Shown piece after piece: positions 53,272 to 62,448 of a stretch of DNA of 64,000 nt. Source of the DNA: Streptomyces liangshanensis (lineage in GTDB: Bacteria; Actinomycetota; Actinomycetes; Streptomycetales; Streptomycetaceae); assembly GCF_011694815.1 (NCBI RefSeq), contig NZ_CP050177.1, positions 7,633,501-7,697,500 on the forward strand, given 5' to 3'. A model generated the notes under the pieces. The model did not search any database. It worked only from the letters and a program-made list of their open reading frames with translations, and had not been told where the DNA came from. Within the stretch, counting starts at the first letter, position 1, and every line of letters starts with the position of its first letter. Position numbers and translations under genes: made by a program.

Positions 53272-53335
53272 CCTCCCCGGGAGAACGCCTCCCCGGGACG
53301 ACGCCACCCAGGGAGTGCGCTACCCAGGGAGTGGC
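53272..53335. repeat. Four tandem 16-bp operator-like repeats (SDR/XRE intergenic region)
   Basis: Copies at 53272-53287, 53288-53303, 53304-53319 and 53320-53335. The first two share CCTCCCCGGGA, the last two ACCCAGGGAGTG; each has a small dyad CCCxGGG. They lie just upstream of the XRE start at 53377 and the region ends near GGTCCCTGG. Confidence 0.82.
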
Positions 53336-53376
53336 GGTCCCTGGCTGACCCGAGCCCCCTGAGCGACACTGGCCCC

Positions 53377-54210
53377 ATGGACTCCGCACAGCTCTCCCAC
53401 TTCCTGAGGGCGCGGCGCGAGGCGCTCACACCGGGCGAGGCGGGGGTCGTGTCCTCGACCCGGCGGCGCACCCCCGGCCTCCGGCGGGAGGAGGTGGCCG
53501 TACGCGCGGGCATCTCGACCGACTACTACACGCGCCTGGAACAGGCCCGCGCCCCGCAACCCTCGCCGCCCGTACTGCGCGGCCTGACACGGGCGCTGCG
53601 CCTGACGCTGGACGAGCGGGACCACCTGTTCCGGCTCGCGGGGTACACCGCCCCCGACCGGCTCCCGGCCGACGACCACGTCTCCCCGGTCCTCCTCGGG
53701 CTGCTGGACCGCCTGCACGACATGCCGGCGCAGGTGATGACCGACCTGGGCGAGACCTTGGCGCAGAACGCACTCGCGACGGCGGTCTTCGGCGACCACA
53801 GGGACCTCGAAGGGCCGGAACGCAGCGTCGTCTACCGGTGGTTCACGTCCCCGGACGCCCGGGCGGCATACCCGCCCGAGGACCGGGCCCAGGAGTCACA
53901 GATGCTGGCCGCGGACCTCCGCTCCGCGCTCGTACGGCGAGGTGACGCGCGGGCGCGGGCACTGGTGGACGAACTGCTACGGAACAGCCCCGAATTCGCC
54001 GCCCTGTGGTCCACGCACGACGTCGCCGTACTGCGCAGCCGCCGCAAACGCCTCCAGCACCCCGAAACGGGCCTCCTGGAACTGGACTGTCAGGCGCTCC
54101 TGGAAGAGAACCGCTCACAGATCCTGGCGCTCTTCGTCCCCGCCCCTGGCACCGCCACCGCCGAACGCCTCGAACTCCTGGGCGTCCTCCACGCCGGTCA
54201 GGACCACTGA
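53377..54210 (+). CDS. XRE family regulator with MmyB-like ligand domain
   Basis: A 277-residue protein. The HTH reads LSHFLRARREAL, TPGLRREEVAVRAGISTDYYTRLEQ, and the C-terminal MmyB-like PAS-type domain (about 105-270) carries RSVVYRWFTSPDARAAYPPE and LVDELLRNSPEFAALWSTHD. Such proteins are thought to bind fatty acids or other lipids and to control neighbouring SDR genes. The divergent SDR and four operator-like repeats fit that. No ribosome site is clear before ATG 53377. Confidence 0.9.
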   Translation: MDSAQLSHFLRARREALTPGEAGVVSSTRRRTPGLRREEVAVRAGISTDYYTRLEQARAPQPSPPVLRGLTRALRLTLDERDHLFRLAGYTAPDRLPADDHVSPVLLGLLDRLHDMPAQVMTDLGETLAQNALATAVFGDHRDLEGPERSVVYRWFTSPDARAAYPPEDRAQESQMLAADLRSALVRRGDARARALVDELLRNSPEFAALWSTHDVAVLRSRRKRLQHPETGLLELDCQALLEENRSQILALFVPAPGTATAERLELLGVLHAGQDH

Positions 54211-54264
54211 CGCGCCCCCCGAATTCGGTTGCGGCGGGACCGGTGACCCCGGTGAGGTGAGCCC

Positions 54265-55359
54265 ATGGAAGGCACAACGGATCAGGCGCCGACGGCGAGG
54301 CCCGTAAGCCGCCGAAGGGCCACGACCCAGCCGACGGCCCGGCACAGATCAGCGGTACTCACGGCCCTGATGCTGGCCGCCTTCACCTTCAACACCGCGG
54401 AGAACCTGCCGGTCGGCCTCCTGGAGCCCATCTCCGAGAACCTACGGGTCTCGCTGTCGGCGGTCGGCCTCCTGATCACCGGCTACGGCGTGACGGTCGC
54501 CGTCGCGTCCCTGCCGCTCGCCCACCTCGTGCGCGCGGCGCCCCGGCGCCACGTCCTCACGGGACTGCTCGCCGCGCTCGTCGTCTCCAGCCTGGCTGCC
54601 GCGCTCGCCCCCTCCTACTGGCCGCTCCTCGCGTCGCGGCTGCTGACCGCGCTCGCCCAGGCACTGTTCTGGGCGGTGATGGGGCCGGTCGCGGTAGGCC
54701 TGTTCGCACCGGAAGTCCGAGGCCGCGTGGTCGGGGCACTGTCCGTCGCCGGTTCACTCGCCCTCGTGCTCGGTGTTCCCGCCGGGACGTGGCTGGGCCG
54801 ACAGACCGACTGGCGGGTGCCGGTCGCCGCACTGGCGGGTCCGGGGCTCGTCTCTCTGATCACGATCGCCGTCCTGCTGCCCACCTCACGCCCGGACGAG
54901 GAACACGCCGCCCACGGTGTCGCGTGTCTGGTCGGCGTGAGCATCACCGGGGCGCTGCTGGACCGCTTTCCGCGCAGCGCGCTGCCCACGGCGGTGACCG
55001 TGCAGGCGGTGGGCATGCTCGGCCTGTACGCGGCCGGTACCCGCCCGGTGGCGGCCATAGGGTTCCTGGTCCTGATGGGTGGTGCGCTCGGTCCGGTGTT
55101 CATGGCCACCCAGAACGAGATGCTGCGCTGCGCGCCGGGGCGTACCGACATCGCCCTCGCGGCGAACTCCGGCGCCTACAACGCGGGTATCGCGGCGGGC
55201 GCCGCACTCGGCGGGCTGGCCCTGTCGGTCGCCGGCGTGAGGGGTGCTTTCCTCGCCGGCGGTCTGACGACCACGGGTGCCTGCGCCGTACTACTCGGCG
55301 GTCGGCTACGGCACAGGCGCAGCGCGACGACCCGAGCAGCCACACGAAAGGCCTCTTGA
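54265..55359 (+). CDS. MFS transporter with an internal in-frame deletion
   Basis: A 364-residue MFS protein of the AraJ/sugar-efflux type: FTFNTAENLPVGLLEPISEN, SLSAVGLLITGYGVTVAVAS and LTALAQALFWAVMGPVAVGL are intact, giving helices 1-6. After PTSRPDEEHAA (near residue 215) the text jumps to HGVACLVGVSITGALLDRFP, which in relatives belongs to the end of helix 8. About 45-50 residues with helix 7 and most of helix 8 appear lost without frame change. The C-terminal four helices follow. It is probably not a working transporter. The comparison is from memory of the family. Confidence 0.8.
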   Translation: MEGTTDQAPTARPVSRRRATTQPTARHRSAVLTALMLAAFTFNTAENLPVGLLEPISENLRVSLSAVGLLITGYGVTVAVASLPLAHLVRAAPRRHVLTGLLAALVVSSLAAALAPSYWPLLASRLLTALAQALFWAVMGPVAVGLFAPEVRGRVVGALSVAGSLALVLGVPAGTWLGRQTDWRVPVAALAGPGLVSLITIAVLLPTSRPDEEHAAHGVACLVGVSITGALLDRFPRSALPTAVTVQAVGMLGLYAAGTRPVAAIGFLVLMGGALGPVFMATQNEMLRCAPGRTDIALAANSGAYNAGIAAGAALGGLALSVAGVRGAFLAGGLTTTGACAVLLGGRLRHRRSATTRAATRKAS

Positions 55360-55470
55360 ACGACTACGTACGGGCACCCCCGAGCCATTCGCAGGCACCC
55401 GCACGCACCGGCACTCACTCGCGCATCCGTTTCGATGCTTGCTTCGGGCGGGTGGGGGTATCGGGCCCGT

Positions 55471-55737
55471 ATGGCCTTGAAGAAGCACGTTGCCCTTGCC
55501 CCTCGCGCGGTACGGCAACTGCGCCGCGTCCGTTCCGTGTACCTGGTCGGCATCGCTCTGTCGGTCCTGGGCCTGTTGATGCAGTCGGGCCAGGGGAGCA
55601 CGGGCCGGCAGTCGGAGATCGCCGGCGTCCTGGTGGCGGTGTTCACCGTGCTGCTGGGAGTGACGGTGGTTCAGCTGTGGCGCCACCAGCGAACGGCTCA
55701 TTGCAGCACGGCCAAGAGGCTGACCCCCTCCGCCTGA
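55471..55737 (+). CDS. Small two-helix membrane protein, unknown
   Basis: An 88-residue protein with basic N-terminus (MALKKHVALAPRAVRQLRR), a membrane segment SVYLVGIALSVLGLLMQ, a short polar turn and a second segment VLVAVFTVLLGVTVVQLW. I know no family for it. The ribosome site is weak. Codon use looks normal. It may be a small membrane regulator. Confidence 0.5.
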   Translation: MALKKHVALAPRAVRQLRRVRSVYLVGIALSVLGLLMQSGQGSTGRQSEIAGVLVAVFTVLLGVTVVQLWRHQRTAHCSTAKRLTPSA

Positions 55738-55765
55738 GACAGCGCACCCCACTCGCCGTGAGCTG

Positions 55766-56398
55766 TCACCAGGAGGTCAGGTCGACGGTGCGGGAGCAGT
55801 GCGGATCGGCCTCGTCCGCCGCCCAGCGTTCCGTCTCGCGTAGGAGCGAGGGGAGAGCCGCCAGCAGGGCGGTGAGCGCACCGGTCAGACGTACGTCGGC
55901 GGCGGTCAGGCCGTCGGCTTCCTCGACCGCGAGGTAGAGGCGCACGGTGTCCGGGCCGGTGAACAGGAAGCCGCACAGTGCCGGGCTCGGCGGTGCCTCG
56001 ATGTACGGCTGGGCCAGTGTGCGCAGGACCCGCAACGCCTGGTCGGTGAGGGACGGTACGGCGGGTTCGACCGCGTCGGTGTCCACCCGTACCAAGGCCA
56101 TGCCCATCACCGACTCGTCCGACGCCGGGGGAGTGCCGGCCGCGAGCGTCCGTACGCATCCCAGTACCAGCGGCGCGGTCACCGGTTCGCCGTCGTCACC
56201 GAGCAGGGCGAACTCGTAGGTGACCGGCGCCGGTTCCGCCCCGGTGTCCGCGGACCCGGTCACGATCCGTACGGCGTCCCGCGTCGGCAGCACGCCGCGC
56301 AGGAAGGTCCGGTCGGCGAGGGGGACCGTCGTGTGTTCGAGGAGGAAGCGGGTCAAGTACGCCTGCTGCTCGACCGATTCCCCGAAGGCGCCGCTCAC
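55766..56398 (-). CDS. Unknown soluble protein, 210 residues
   Basis: GTG 56398 begins MSGAFGESVEQQAYLTRFLL. The protein alternates strands and helices (VTYEFALLGDDGEPVTAPLV, MGMALVRVDTDAV, CGFLFTGPDTVRLYLAVEEA) without signal peptide or membrane segment. I do not recognise a domain. Third-position GC is high along the whole frame, which supports a real gene. It diverges from the CadD-like transporter gene. Confidence 0.6.
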   Translation of the reverse strand: MSGAFGESVEQQAYLTRFLLEHTTVPLADRTFLRGVLPTRDAVRIVTGSADTGAEPAPVTYEFALLGDDGEPVTAPLVLGCVRTLAAGTPPASDESVMGMALVRVDTDAVEPAVPSLTDQALRVLRTLAQPYIEAPPSPALCGFLFTGPDTVRLYLAVEEADGLTAADVRLTGALTALLAALPSLLRETERWAADEADPHCSRTVDLTSW

Positions 56399-56625
56399 CA
56401 CGCCACCCGCTCCGGGCACGCGGCGACGCCGTGACGGGTGGACCTTGCTCGACCACCGCGCTCGGCCTTTTCGCCCGTCGCCCTCATGACGAGAACCGTG
56501 CCACATCTGAAGGAGAATGACCCACCTGAGCCGAAGCACGCGCCGCCCGGCACACATGAGCGGAACGCCCCTCGGCCCGCAGACAGACGCAGGCGGACGC
56601 AGACATCGGAGGAGAACGCCCACTC

Positions 56626-57234
56626 ATGGACGTCGGCATAATCGGGCAGGCGGCCGGGCTGTTCGCCGTCACCAACATCGACGACATCCTGATCCTGTCG
56701 CTGTTCTTCGCCCAGGGCGCCGGACACCGCGGTTCCGCCCGCCGCATCGTGATCGGCCAGTACCTGGGGTTCGCCGCGATCCTCACCGTTGCGGCGGCAG
56801 CGGCGTTCGGCGCGACCTTCCTGCCCGAGGCGGCCCTCCCGTATCTCGGCCTGCTGCCGCTCGCACTCGGCCTGAAGGCCGCCTGGCAGGCCTGGAGGAA
56901 CCACCGGAACGCCAAAGGGGACGAAGAGCGACAGGCGCAGTCCGCCGAACGCGGCCCGGGCTCGCTGGAGGTCGCCGCGGTCACGTTCGCCAACGGCGGC
57001 GACAACATCGGTGTCTACGTGCCCGTCCTCGCCTCCGCCGGCGCCGCCGGGATGACCGTGTATGCCGCGGTCTTCCTCGTACTGGTGGCGGTGTGGTGCA
57101 CCGCGGGCCGGTTCTTCGCCACCCGCCCGGTCATCGCCGAGGCCCTGTCCCGCTGGGGCCACATCCTGCTGCCCCTGGTCCTGATCACCATCGGCCTGCT
57201 CATCCTCACCGAGGGCGGCGCCTTCGGCCGGTGA
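56626..57234 (+). CDS. Cadmium resistance transporter family (CadD-like)
   Basis: A 202-residue membrane protein with five to six helices. AAGLFAVTNIDDILILSLFF contains the Asn-x-Asp-Asp signature of CadD/LysE-type transporters, repeated in the second half as TFANGGDNIGVYVPV. CadD members export cadmium or related cations. GGAGGAG precedes ATG 56626. No metal-sensing regulator is adjacent, so the metal is not certain. Confidence 0.85.
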   Translation: MDVGIIGQAAGLFAVTNIDDILILSLFFAQGAGHRGSARRIVIGQYLGFAAILTVAAAAAFGATFLPEAALPYLGLLPLALGLKAAWQAWRNHRNAKGDEERQAQSAERGPGSLEVAAVTFANGGDNIGVYVPVLASAGAAGMTVYAAVFLVLVAVWCTAGRFFATRPVIAEALSRWGHILLPLVLITIGLLILTEGGAFGR

Positions 57235-57345
57235 GCGCCCAGGCCGCCGCACGGCGCGGAGGCAATCACGCTCGCTCCCAATCCCTACGGAGTGCCCGTG
57301 AGAAACTCGGTGGCCGGATCACGGCTAGGGGGAGGGGACGCTTTT

Positions 57346-58824
57346 ATGTCGGAGGCCATACCGCGGCCGGTGCATCTCGGCAAGGTGGTGGACGGGCTCG
57401 CGGAGAACCCCGCGCTGCCGTCCGCTTTCGTTCGCCGCCTCTTCGCCCATCGCGGGGGCCTGTGCAATGTGGCGAAGCGGCCGGATCTGAGTGGTGGCAT
57501 GATCGCTGAGATCATCGCGACGGATGATCATTGGCTTATACACTCTCTCGCCTTGAACCGTAGCCTTCCACAGGCCTTCCGGATGACGCTTGCCGGGCAT
57601 CCGGATCCCGACGTTCGCAGGGCTGTGGCGATCGCCGCGGGCGGTGCGCCGCGCGAGTTGTTCGAGCGGCTGATCAACGATGCCGACCCGCGGGTCCGCG
57701 AGTGCGTGGCGCAGAGTGATCACGTGCCGGTCGACCTGCGGGCCTTGTTGGCGAAGGACCCGGACCCGAAGGTTCGGGCGGTGCTCGCCCAGTGGTGGAC
57801 GTCGGCTCCGGAACCGGTGCGCCGGCTGTTGCTGACGGATCCTGATGACTCGGTACGAGCCGGGGCCTGCGCGACCTACTTTCGCCGTAATCCTCACCCT
57901 GTTCCGCCGGCGGATCTGGTTCCGGCGTTGCTGGCCGACCCGGTGACGCGCGCGGGGGCGGTACGTCACTGCGCACTGGACGTCGCGACGGCCCGCCGGC
58001 TGGCCGGCGACTCCGACGACGTGCGCGCGGAACTGGCCGAGCACCCTGACCTCCCGCCGGCGCTGCGCGACGAGCTCGCCCAGGATCCCAACCCGTGTGT
58101 CGCGGTGCGTGTCTTCGCCCGTCAGGATACCCCGGAGCAGGCTCGTGCCGCGATCCACGCACGAATCCGCGACGAAGCACCCTCACCGACCCCACATCAA
58201 GACCAGCTGAACCCCCAAGATCTGGACGAGAAAGCACTCGAACGGGAGTTCATGGGCGAGATAGCCCGCTCGGAGCTGCGGACACTGCGTCTGCCGTGGG
58301 TGACGGCCGACCCGCTGCCGTACGTGGACTCGCCGTACGCCTGCTTCCGCGCCTCGGCGGCGATGTCCGACCGCCTCCCGCCGCCGCTTGTCGCCCGGCT
58401 GCTCGCCGATGAGGAGAGCAGTGTCCGTACGACGATGGCCCTGCACGCCCGGGACCAGGTCGACCCTGAGACCGCCGAGCGCATCGACCGCACGTACCGC
58501 CCGTTGAAGAGGGTCCGTTGGCGTCCGGCCGACGACTTCCCCCTTCCGGTGGAGGTACTTCGGCGTCTGGCCACGGACCGCGATCCGAGGATGAGGCAGT
58601 TGGCCACCCGCGACCCCGACCTTCCCGTGGACTCCGCGCGAAGCCTGGCGGCCGACCCGGACGCCACGGTGCGCCGTGCGGCTGCGGCGCATCCCCGGCT
58701 TCCGGCGGCGGACGTGACGAGGCTGCTGTCCGACCCCTCGGAGTTCGTCGCGGCCGCTGCGGCCGCCAACCCCAACCTCCCCATCACAGCCATGCACCAA
58801 CTACTCGCCCTCGCGGACCTGTGA
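57346..58824 (+). CDS. Leucine-rich repeat variant (LRV) / HEAT-like repeat protein
   Basis: A 492-residue protein of about 20-24-residue helical repeats: AGHPDPDVRRAVAIAAG, NDADPRVRECVAQSD, AKDPDPKVRAVLAQ, DPDDSVRAGACATY, ATDRDPRMRQLATRDPDLP, AADPDATVRRAAAAHP and SDPSEFVAAAAAANPNLP. The D-P-D-x-x-V-R core is that of LRV repeats. A break at about residues 290-320 is charged and probably disordered. ATG 57346 has GAGGGG eight bases upstream. Such solenoids bind proteins or nucleic acid; the partner is unknown. The 5' part has looser codon use than its neighbours. Confidence 0.8.
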   Translation: MSEAIPRPVHLGKVVDGLAENPALPSAFVRRLFAHRGGLCNVAKRPDLSGGMIAEIIATDDHWLIHSLALNRSLPQAFRMTLAGHPDPDVRRAVAIAAGGAPRELFERLINDADPRVRECVAQSDHVPVDLRALLAKDPDPKVRAVLAQWWTSAPEPVRRLLLTDPDDSVRAGACATYFRRNPHPVPPADLVPALLADPVTRAGAVRHCALDVATARRLAGDSDDVRAELAEHPDLPPALRDELAQDPNPCVAVRVFARQDTPEQARAAIHARIRDEAPSPTPHQDQLNPQDLDEKALEREFMGEIARSELRTLRLPWVTADPLPYVDSPYACFRASAAMSDRLPPPLVARLLADEESSVRTTMALHARDQVDPETAERIDRTYRPLKRVRWRPADDFPLPVEVLRRLATDRDPRMRQLATRDPDLPVDSARSLAADPDATVRRAAAAHPRLPAADVTRLLSDPSEFVAAAAAANPNLPITAMHQLLALADL

Positions 58825-59096
58825 CACGCGCTTCCCCTCACCAACACCGAGTCGGACACTGAAGGCACGTACGTAGACACCGAGATCCGCGGCCCGCAGC
58901 CCGGGTACTCGTACGGGTAGTTGGCGGCCGGCCCCCTGGACGGTTCGCTGAGCATGTGCCCTGCTGAGGTGTTGATTCGTACGGACACGTCCTGTTCGAC
59001 CCGACGGTTGGGCAGGAGCAGGACCGGCGTGTGCCGCAACCGGCCGACCGGCCGACTCCCGTTCCCGACTCTCGCTCCCGGACGCCCTGCCCGGCG

Positions 59097-59741
59097 TCAG
59101 CCCAACAGTCCCGCTTCTTGTGCCAGTACTGCTGCCTGGACGCGGTTGGTGCAGCTGGTGCGGGTGAGGATGTTGCTGATGTGGGCTTTGACGGTGCCGT
59201 TGCTCAGGTGGAGCTGCGCGGCGATCTCGGCGTTGGACAGGCCGGTGCCCAGCAGTCGCAGAACGTCGCGTTCAGTCGGTGTCAGGCCCGCGGTCCGGCG
59301 TGACGCGGCGTCGCCGCTGTGGCCCGACCGGGTGCGGAAGTCGAGGAGTTGGCGGGTGACCTGCGGGGCGAGGACGGGTTCTCCGGCCGCGGCGCGGTGT
59401 ACGGCGTCGATGAGGGCGTGGGGGCCGGTGTCCTTGAGGAGGTAGCCGTGGGCTCCGGCGCGCAGGGCGTTGGTGACGGTTGTTTCGTCGCCGAAGGCGG
59501 TGAGCATCACGGTTCGGGTGTGGGGCGAGTGCCGGGCGATCTCGGTGACGGCGGCGATGCCGTCCCCGGGCATGCGGATGTCGAGGAGGGCGACGTCGAC
59601 GAGGTGGGCGCGGCAGGCTTCGACGGCCTCGGGGGCGTTCTGTGCCTCGGCGGCGATGCGGATCCTGTCGTCGTTCTCCAGGATCAGGCGGATCCCGGCG
59701 CGCATCAGTGTCTCGTCGTCGGCGATCAGGACTCGGATCAT
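59097..59741 (-). CDS. NarL/LuxR-type response regulator
   Basis: A 214-residue response regulator. The receiver domain has the acidic pair in IADDETLMRAG, the phosphorylated Asp in VALLDIRMPG, Thr in VMLTAFG and Lys in LLKDTGP. The C-terminal LuxR HTH is LTPTERDVLRLLGTGLSNAE followed by IAAQLHLSNGTVKAHISNIL. It lies four bases after the kinase gene and is the partner of it. Confidence 0.93.
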   Translation of the reverse strand: MIRVLIADDETLMRAGIRLILENDDRIRIAAEAQNAPEAVEACRAHLVDVALLDIRMPGDGIAAVTEIARHSPHTRTVMLTAFGDETTVTNALRAGAHGYLLKDTGPHALIDAVHRAAAGEPVLAPQVTRQLLDFRTRSGHSGDAASRRTAGLTPTERDVLRLLGTGLSNAEIAAQLHLSNGTVKAHISNILTRTSCTNRVQAAVLAQEAGLLG

Positions 59742-59745
59742 CGGT

Positions 59746-61131
59746 TCAGTGTAGGACTGCCATGATCAGCAGGGCGATGGTGCCGCCGATCGCCGGCAGC
59801 ATCACCAACAGGGCCGCGCAGCCGCCTCCCAGGAGGCGGGGCCAGGTGAGGACTTCCGTGGACAGCGGGGGCCGGGAGCCGGTCGTGCCGGTCGCGCTGC
59901 CGGGTGAAGTGGCGTACGGGAGTGGCGTGTCGGCCCGGACGGGTATGCGGGCGGAGAGGGCGAAGCCGCCTCCGGGGCGGGGTCCGGCGTGGAGGGTGCC
60001 TCCGAGGAGGCCGATTCTCTCCTGGAGGCCGACGAGTCCGCTGCGGTTCCCGCTGCCGGGCGAAACGGGACCGGGCGGGGCGTCGTTGACGACACCGATC
60101 ACCACCGTGTCCCCTTCATCCTGGAAGGTGACGCGGACCGGTGCGCCGGAGGCGTGTTTCATCGCGTTGATGAGTCCTTCGCGGGTCACCCGGTGGACGG
60201 CCTGCCGGGTGTGGGCGCCCATGTCCGTCCGTCCGGCGGCGTTCCAGTGGAGTTGGGCGTCGGCGCCCGCGCTCTGGGAGTCCGCGACCAGGGCCGCGAG
60301 GTCTTCGCGGGTTCCCCGCTCGTTGCTGTTGTCGTCCGACTGGTGGCGCAGGACGTGGAGGATGCCGCGTAGTTCGTCCATGGCGGTGCCGGCGGTGGTG
60401 CGGAGAAGTTCGGCCTGGGGGGCGAGCGGGGGTGCCTGGCGTTCGGCGGCGAGCTGGAGGGCTCCGGCGTGTACGGAGATGAGGCTGATGCGGTGGCCGA
60501 GCAGATCGTGCATCTCGGCGGCGATGCGAGCCCGTTCCTCCGCGCGGGCCGCTTCGTCGGTGAGGAGGCGGGTCTGTTCGAGGTAGGCGTTGCGTTCCCG
60601 CAGCAACCCCGTCAGCGGGCGCCGGCGCCCCATCATGGTGCCGGAGGCGCCGGGCAGCAGGATGAGCAGCGCGGCCACGACGGCGCCCGCCGCCAGATAC
60701 GGCAGCCTCACGGCTTCGCCGAGGGACTGGGCGGCGAGCGACAGGAACGCGGCGCCGGCAGCGCCCGCCCCGACAACGGCCCAGGCCCGTCGTACGGGGG
60801 TGATGCGGCGCACGGCGGACCACACGATCCACGGCACCGTCACCATCGCCCACACGTTGTTCCCCGCGATCACCGGAACGCAGCCCAGCACCGCGAGCGC
60901 CGGGTACATCCGCCGCGCGGGTACGAGCAGCGCCACCCATGCCCCCAGGAGGGTCACCGCCACCGGGTGGGCCGGCGGAAGCAGCGGAACCGGTGCCAGT
61001 GAGCACAGCAGGACCAGGCCGGCGAGTACGGACTCGGCCGCGACCGTCCGCGGGGGCGCGGCGCGCACCGCCTCCCGGATCGCGGCGGCCTCGCGGCGCG
61101 CCCGTGCGCCCGGTCGCACTGCCGTACTCAT
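59746..61131 (-). CDS. Membrane sensor histidine kinase (HisKA_3 type)
   Basis: A 461-residue kinase. Several membrane helices (about 35-165), then the dimerisation domain with the phosphorylated His in RIAAEMHDLLGHRISLI, then the HATPase domain with the N box in REGLINAMKHASG and the G box in GLVGLQERIGLLGG. An extra hydrophobic segment lies at the C-terminus (CAALLVMLPAIGGTIALLIM), so the kinase part may be held between membrane anchors. With the next gene it forms a two-component system. No ABC transporter, often linked to this type, is adjacent. Confidence 0.92.
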   Translation of the reverse strand: MSTAVRPGARARREAAAIREAVRAAPPRTVAAESVLAGLVLLCSLAPVPLLPPAHPVAVTLLGAWVALLVPARRMYPALAVLGCVPVIAGNNVWAMVTVPWIVWSAVRRITPVRRAWAVVGAGAAGAAFLSLAAQSLGEAVRLPYLAAGAVVAALLILLPGASGTMMGRRRPLTGLLRERNAYLEQTRLLTDEAARAEERARIAAEMHDLLGHRISLISVHAGALQLAAERQAPPLAPQAELLRTTAGTAMDELRGILHVLRHQSDDNSNERGTREDLAALVADSQSAGADAQLHWNAAGRTDMGAHTRQAVHRVTREGLINAMKHASGAPVRVTFQDEGDTVVIGVVNDAPPGPVSPGSGNRSGLVGLQERIGLLGGTLHAGPRPGGGFALSARIPVRADTPLPYATSPGSATGTTGSRPPLSTEVLTWPRLLGGGCAALLVMLPAIGGTIALLIMAVLH

Positions 61132-61209
61132 GTCGTCTCCCCGTGGGCACCGTTCTCTACGGCTGCTCTCGTCGTGTACGTGGGCGGACCACCGCCGCCG
61201 CAGGACGCG

Positions 61210-62448
61210 TCAGGACGTCTGCGCCGCCCCGCCCGGAACCCGGAGTTGCGCCTCCGCCCGCAACCCGGCGACATCCGCCCCGCTCTCGGTCAGTACACGC
61301 TCGATCTCCGCTCCGGACTGCGCGTCCGTCCCCTTGTCCAGCAGCGCGGCCAGCAGCTGGGTCGTGCCGACCGTGGGCGATCCCTGGGCGGCAGCGGTCA
61401 ACTGGGCAACGTGCAGGAGCCGTTGCTCGAAGCCGGCGTGGCCGGGGACCTCCCGGGGCTCCTCCTCCGTGACCCCGGTGGAGGGAAGCAGCACCCGGTG
61501 TAGGGCATCCTGCCGTACGCCGTGCCGGCGCAGGAGTACGGCCCCCTGGTTCGCTCCCATCAACTCCTCGGGCAGCTCACGCCCCGCGACGGCCAACGAC
61601 CGATCCAGCGCCAGGATCCCCAGGAGCACGTCGACGGGTTCCACCTCCGACGCCCCGCGCCGTACCGCCGCCCGTGGTGTCTCCGTGCGAACCGCGCCCA
61701 CGACCGCGGAACCGAATCCGGCGCCGCCGCCGAATATCCAGGCGGTGAAGTTACGGGTCAGCGGATTCCCGCTCTTCCCGAACGTCCCGGCCTTGCGCAG
61801 CACCAACACCGACCCGGGCTCGGGTACCTCGTCGCTGCCCCGCAACGCGTCGAGCGCCACCGCGGCAGCCGGGACGTCCACCTTCTCCAGCACCAACGCC
61901 TCGCGGGCACGGCTGTCGGACAGAGCGACCAGTGCACGCGCCACATGCCGGACGCGCACGGAAACGACGCCCTCCTCCCGAGCGGCCTCCAGCGCCCCAC
62001 GCAAACAGTCCCGCACCGCGCCGCTCATCGCCGGAAGCCCAAAACCCCTCCGTCCCGGCCCCGGCTCCTCCTCCTTCCCCTTCCGATTCGTCGAGCGAAG
62101 CCGCTTGGCCCCCTCCAGCCGAACCTCCCGCCAGAAGGCATCGATCTCCCGCTCGTCGTCAGGATTCCCCGCCACGCCGTCCCCCGCGCCCGCGTCCACA
62201 CTGACCCACACGGATGTCCCCCGGCACCTGATCGAACCCCCAAGCGAACCGGTGGCCCGAACCCCGGACACGATCACCGAACCCGCAACCCAGTCACCCA
62301 ACACGAGCGCGTACAGGACGCTTTCCGTACCGAGGTCCTCACGTTCCTGCTTGTCCACCGCACGCATCGCCTCCAGCAAGAGCTCGATGACGTCCCTCTC
62401 GAACTCGACGCTCACGCCGGCGCTGCGCTCGAACGTTCGCTGATCCAT
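61210..62448 (-). CDS. Clp_N-repeat protein without ATPase domain
   Basis: A 412-residue protein built of Clp R (Clp_N) motifs: FERDVIELLLEAMRAVDKQE near the N-terminus, a middle copy around VRDCLRGALEAAREEGVVSV with VRHVARALVALSDSRAREAL, a third around VEPVDVLLGILALDRS, and a fourth near the C-terminus (FEQRLLHVAQLTAAAQGSPT, GTTQLLAALLDKG). There is no Walker A/B AAA+ module. Clp_N domains bind substrates and adaptors of ClpC/ClpA. GGGAG precedes ATG 62448. It may be a stand-alone adaptor or a sensor. It diverges from the decayed region. Confidence 0.75.
   Translation of the reverse strand: MDQRTFERSAGVSVEFERDVIELLLEAMRAVDKQEREDLGTESVLYALVLGDWVAGSVIVSGVRATGSLGGSIRCRGTSVWVSVDAGAGDGVAGNPDDEREIDAFWREVRLEGAKRLRSTNRKGKEEEPGPGRRGFGLPAMSGAVRDCLRGALEAAREEGVVSVRVRHVARALVALSDSRAREALVLEKVDVPAAAVALDALRGSDEVPEPGSVLVLRKAGTFGKSGNPLTRNFTAWIFGGGAGFGSAVVGAVRTETPRAAVRRGASEVEPVDVLLGILALDRSLAVAGRELPEELMGANQGAVLLRRHGVRQDALHRVLLPSTGVTEEEPREVPGHAGFEQRLLHVAQLTAAAQGSPTVGTTQLLAALLDKGTDAQSGAEIERVLTESGADVAGLRAEAQLRVPGGAAQTS

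Noticed and set aside
58825..59096. Possible small gene between the LRV protein and the response regulator
   Set aside because: No frame on either strand has a start, a ribosome site and sensible composition together.
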